Source: Actinomycetota bacterium (GTDB lineage: Bacteria; Actinomycetota; Acidimicrobiia; Spongiisociales; UBA11373). Taken from it: a stretch of DNA of 8,095 bases. Location of the stretch: contig DNGH01000302.1 of NCBI GenBank assembly GCA_003486285.1, forward strand, positions 1 through 8,095. The letters run 5' to 3'. Each line of letters starts with the position of its first letter. Within the stretch, counting starts at the first letter, position 1. The notes under the pieces were generated by a model, which was not told the DNA's origin, did not search any database, and saw only the letters and a list, made by a program, of their open reading frames with translations. This document shows positions 7,083 through 8,095 of this stretch, piece by piece. Position numbers and translations under genes: made by a program.

Positions 7083-7445
7083 CTATCGGCTTCCTGGGTT
7101 CACCTTTGGGCGCAGCGCCGTCACCATCGCTCGAACCTCCCCGATCTCTGCAAGGAGGGCTGCTGTTGTGGAGGCTTCGCCGAAGCCGAGGTCTTGGCCG
7201 ATCTCAAGAAGACACTCCAGCTCGTTGAGGGAACCTGACGCGATCGACAGGAAGTTCGCGTAGTCCGGGCGGGTTGCCTTTCCTGCGCCCTCGGCGATGT
7301 TCGCCGGGATGGAGACCGCGGCGCGCCGCGTCTGTCCCGTGAGCGCGAAGTGCTCCTGGGGCGGATAGGCGGTGGTGTGGCGATACACACTCACGACGAG
7401 GTTGTGAGCGCGTTTCCAGACGTCGAGGTTGTGATAGTCACGCAT
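7083..7445 (-). CDS. Four-helix-bundle protein, S23/IVP (23S rRNA-intervening sequence) family
   Basis: This 120-residue protein matches the family first found encoded inside 23S rRNA intervening sequences (PF05635/TIGR02436), which also includes the Avd accessory protein of diversity-generating retroelements. Family hallmarks are LDVWKRAH (7-14), LTGQTRRAAVSIPANIAEG (35-53) and FLSIASGSLNELE (65-77), within an almost wholly helical protein. Its biochemical role is not established; the Avd members bind nucleic acid and a reverse transcriptase. Here it is a free-standing gene: no rRNA, reverse transcriptase or template/variable repeat is present. It lies between heptamer arrays on both sides and converges on the LCP gene. 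ATG 7445 was chosen because the family motif starts within ten residues and a possible promoter would initiate at it. ATG 7463 would add six residues (MCQTHD) and falls within a palindrome. The frame stays open to 7925, but only as a shadow of the malic enzyme gene. The area near its start is less G+C-rich than its neighbours (26 of 50 bases in 7441-7490). Confidence 0.9.
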   Translation of the reverse strand: MRDYHNLDVWKRAHNLVVSVYRHTTAYPPQEHFALTGQTRRAAVSIPANIAEGAGKATRPDYANFLSIASGSLNELECLLEIGQDLGFGEASTTAALLAEIGEVRAMVTALRPKVNPGSR

Positions 7446-7448
7446 GTC

Positions 7449-7463
7449 ATGTGTTTGACACAT
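7449..7463. promoter_or_regulatory. Inverted repeat at the start of the four-helix-bundle gene
   Basis: ATGTGT-TTG-ACACAT is a perfect 6-bp inverted repeat with a 3-base centre, ending three bases before ATG 7445. An overlapping second dyad is TGTCA (7445-7449) with TGACA (7456-7460). It overlaps the candidate -10 element, so it could be an operator for a dimeric repressor, possibly autoregulatory. As RNA the 3-base loop would give only a weak hairpin. The symmetry is seen; the function is inferred. Confidence 0.4.
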
Positions 7464-7480
7464 CGTTGCGTCCAGGTCAA
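7452..7480 (-). promoter_or_regulatory. Possible promoter of the four-helix-bundle gene
   Basis: On the minus strand TTGACC (7480-7475) is a good -35 hexamer. It is followed after 17 bases by CAAACA (7457-7452), a poor -10. Initiation about seven bases on would coincide with ATG 7445 and give a leaderless transcript, in line with the lack of a usable Shine-Dalgarno sequence before that ATG. The weak -10 keeps confidence low. Confidence 0.28.
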
Positions 7481-7492
7481 CCCTCTTGACTC

Positions 7493-7532
7493 TGACTGGT
7501 GACTGGTGACTGGTGACTGGTGACTGGTGACT
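7493..7532 (-). repeat. Heptanucleotide tandem repeat, (AGTCACC)5 on the minus strand
   Basis: On the + strand this is five perfect TGACTGG units (7493-7527) and a partial TGACT (7528-7532). Read on the minus strand it is AGTCACC repeated, starting two bases after the malic-enzyme stop (TAG, 7537-7535). The unit differs from the AGTCTCC array at 7042-7069 at one base of seven and has the opposite orientation. The two arrays therefore form imperfect inverted repeats around the four-helix-bundle gene. It leaves only about 30-50 bases for that gene's promoter. Confidence 0.93.
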
Positions 7533-7534
7533 TC

Positions 7535-8095
7535 CTACACCGCTCGGTACGGCAGATACTCCGGCTCCCACATCGCGGCGTCGATGGCGGCATCGGGGTC
7601 GGCGAGGGGTTGGGCGACACCCTCGGCAGCCGCCCGATCGGCCACGGCTCGGGCCACGGTGCGAGAGACCGAGCGAACCGCGGCGATCGGGGGGAACAGG
7701 GCGCCGGAACGCAGCGTCGCGGTGTCGATCTGCGTGGCGAGCGCCTCCGCGGCGGCGAGGAACATTCCGACCGTGATGCTGCGGGCCCGGGAGACCACGG
7801 CTCCCAACCCCATGCCGGGGAAGATGAACATGTTGTTCGCCTGACCGATCACACGCGCCTCCCCGTCGACCATGACAGGGTCGAAGGGGCTGCCGGTGGC
7901 GACGATGGCCCTTCCCCGTGACCACTCGAGGATGTCTGCGGGGGTGGCTTCGGCAAACGTGGTCGGGTTGGACAGGGGCATCACGATGGGGCGCTCGTGG
8001 GACTCGGCCATGGCGGCGATCATCGACGCGGTGAAGGTGCCGGGCTGGCCGGTGACCCCCACCAGCACCGAGGGGCGGTGTGCCGCCACCACCGC
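7535..8095 (-). CDS. Malic enzyme, C-terminal part (5' end outside window)
   Basis: The frame is open to the right edge, so this is the last 186 residues of a longer protein (family length about 540-570 for the large bacterial/eukaryotic type). Malic enzyme decarboxylates malate to pyruvate and CO2 with reduction of NAD or NADP in the cytoplasm. Counting from the methionine encoded at 8092, visible motifs are GVTGQPGTFT (12-21), PIVMPLSNPT (35-44), IVATGSPFDPV (63-73) and GQANNMFIFPGMGLG (83-97). These belong to the C-terminal NAD(P)-binding domain. The C-terminus MWEPEYLPYR resembles the FWQAEYRDYR ending I recall for Escherichia coli MaeA, favouring that large type over the short MaeB-like or phosphotransacetylase-fused forms. 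The cofactor cannot be told because the Rossmann glycine motif lies outside. The methionine at 8092 is internal, not a start. An (AGTCACC)5 array follows the stop codon closely. Confidence 0.92.
   Translation of the reverse strand, partial: AVVAAHRPSVLVGVTGQPGTFTASMIAAMAESHERPIVMPLSNPTTFAEATPADILEWSRGRAIVATGSPFDPVMVDGEARVIGQANNMFIFPGMGLGAVVSRARSITVGMFLAAAEALATQIDTATLRSGALFPPIAAVRSVSRTVARAVADRAAAEGVAQPLADPDAAIDAAMWEPEYLPYRAV

Noticed and set aside
7083..7445. Diversity-generating retroelement (the Avd accessory protein is in the same family)
   Set aside because: There is no reverse transcriptase, and no template or variable repeat pair with adenine-specific differences was seen in the window.
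7042..7532. CRISPR array
   Set aside because: The repeats are contiguous 7-mers without spacers, and the DNA between the two arrays is a coding gene.
7446..7925. N-terminal extension of the four-helix-bundle frame up to 7925
   Set aside because: It runs through the heptamer array and the malic enzyme gene in another frame. The family motif begins within ten residues of ATG 7445.

Overview
The window reads as chromosomal DNA of a G+C-rich actinobacterium. Codons mostly end in G or C, GTG starts are common, and two exported proteins carry Thr-rich linkers, a style I associate with Acidimicrobiia. That class is an inference; there is no rRNA or other marker to settle it. No tRNA, rRNA, CRISPR array, transposase or integrase was seen. 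No gene-free stretch exceeds 300 bases.

Layout, left to right. Positions 1-20 hold a 7-bp tandem repeat. A small + strand gene (70-381) encodes a protein made of two copies of one helix-turn-helix-like unit. It converges on, and shares a CTAG stop overlap with, a two-gene minus-strand operon. The operon's first gene (3930-5255) is a membrane-anchored PQQ-dependent (GSDH-family) sugar dehydrogenase. Three bases later comes a 1182-residue signalling protein (378-3926): double zinc ribbon, class III cyclase domain, AAA/STAND-type ATPase and TPR-like C-terminus. Its cyclase domain has alanine where the substrate-binding lysine is expected. Diverging from this operon is a LytR-CpsA-Psr (LCP) family cell-envelope protein (5392-7041) with an unusually large N-terminal membrane region. 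Then comes a small four-helix-bundle protein of the 23S rRNA-intervening-sequence (S23/IVP) family (7083-7445, minus). Last is the C-terminal third of a malic enzyme (7535-8095, minus), cut by the window edge.

The most unusual signal is a set of heptanucleotide tandem arrays in the gaps. (AGTCTCC)4 starts on the base after the LCP stop codon. (AGTCACC)5, read on the minus strand, starts two bases after the malic-enzyme stop. One AGTCACC unit overlaps the four-helix-bundle stop. A third array, (TGATACC)n in rotation, lies at the left edge. All fit one degenerate pattern, WGWYWCC, and the two right-hand arrays bracket the four-helix-bundle gene in inverted orientation. This may be a family of post-stop repeat elements, a cassette boundary, or both; the sequence alone does not decide.

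Functionally, the sugar dehydrogenase and LCP protein act at the cell envelope and malic enzyme in central carbon metabolism. The cyclase-ATPase and the small helix-turn-helix protein look regulatory. Only the dehydrogenase-cyclase pair has strong operon evidence.
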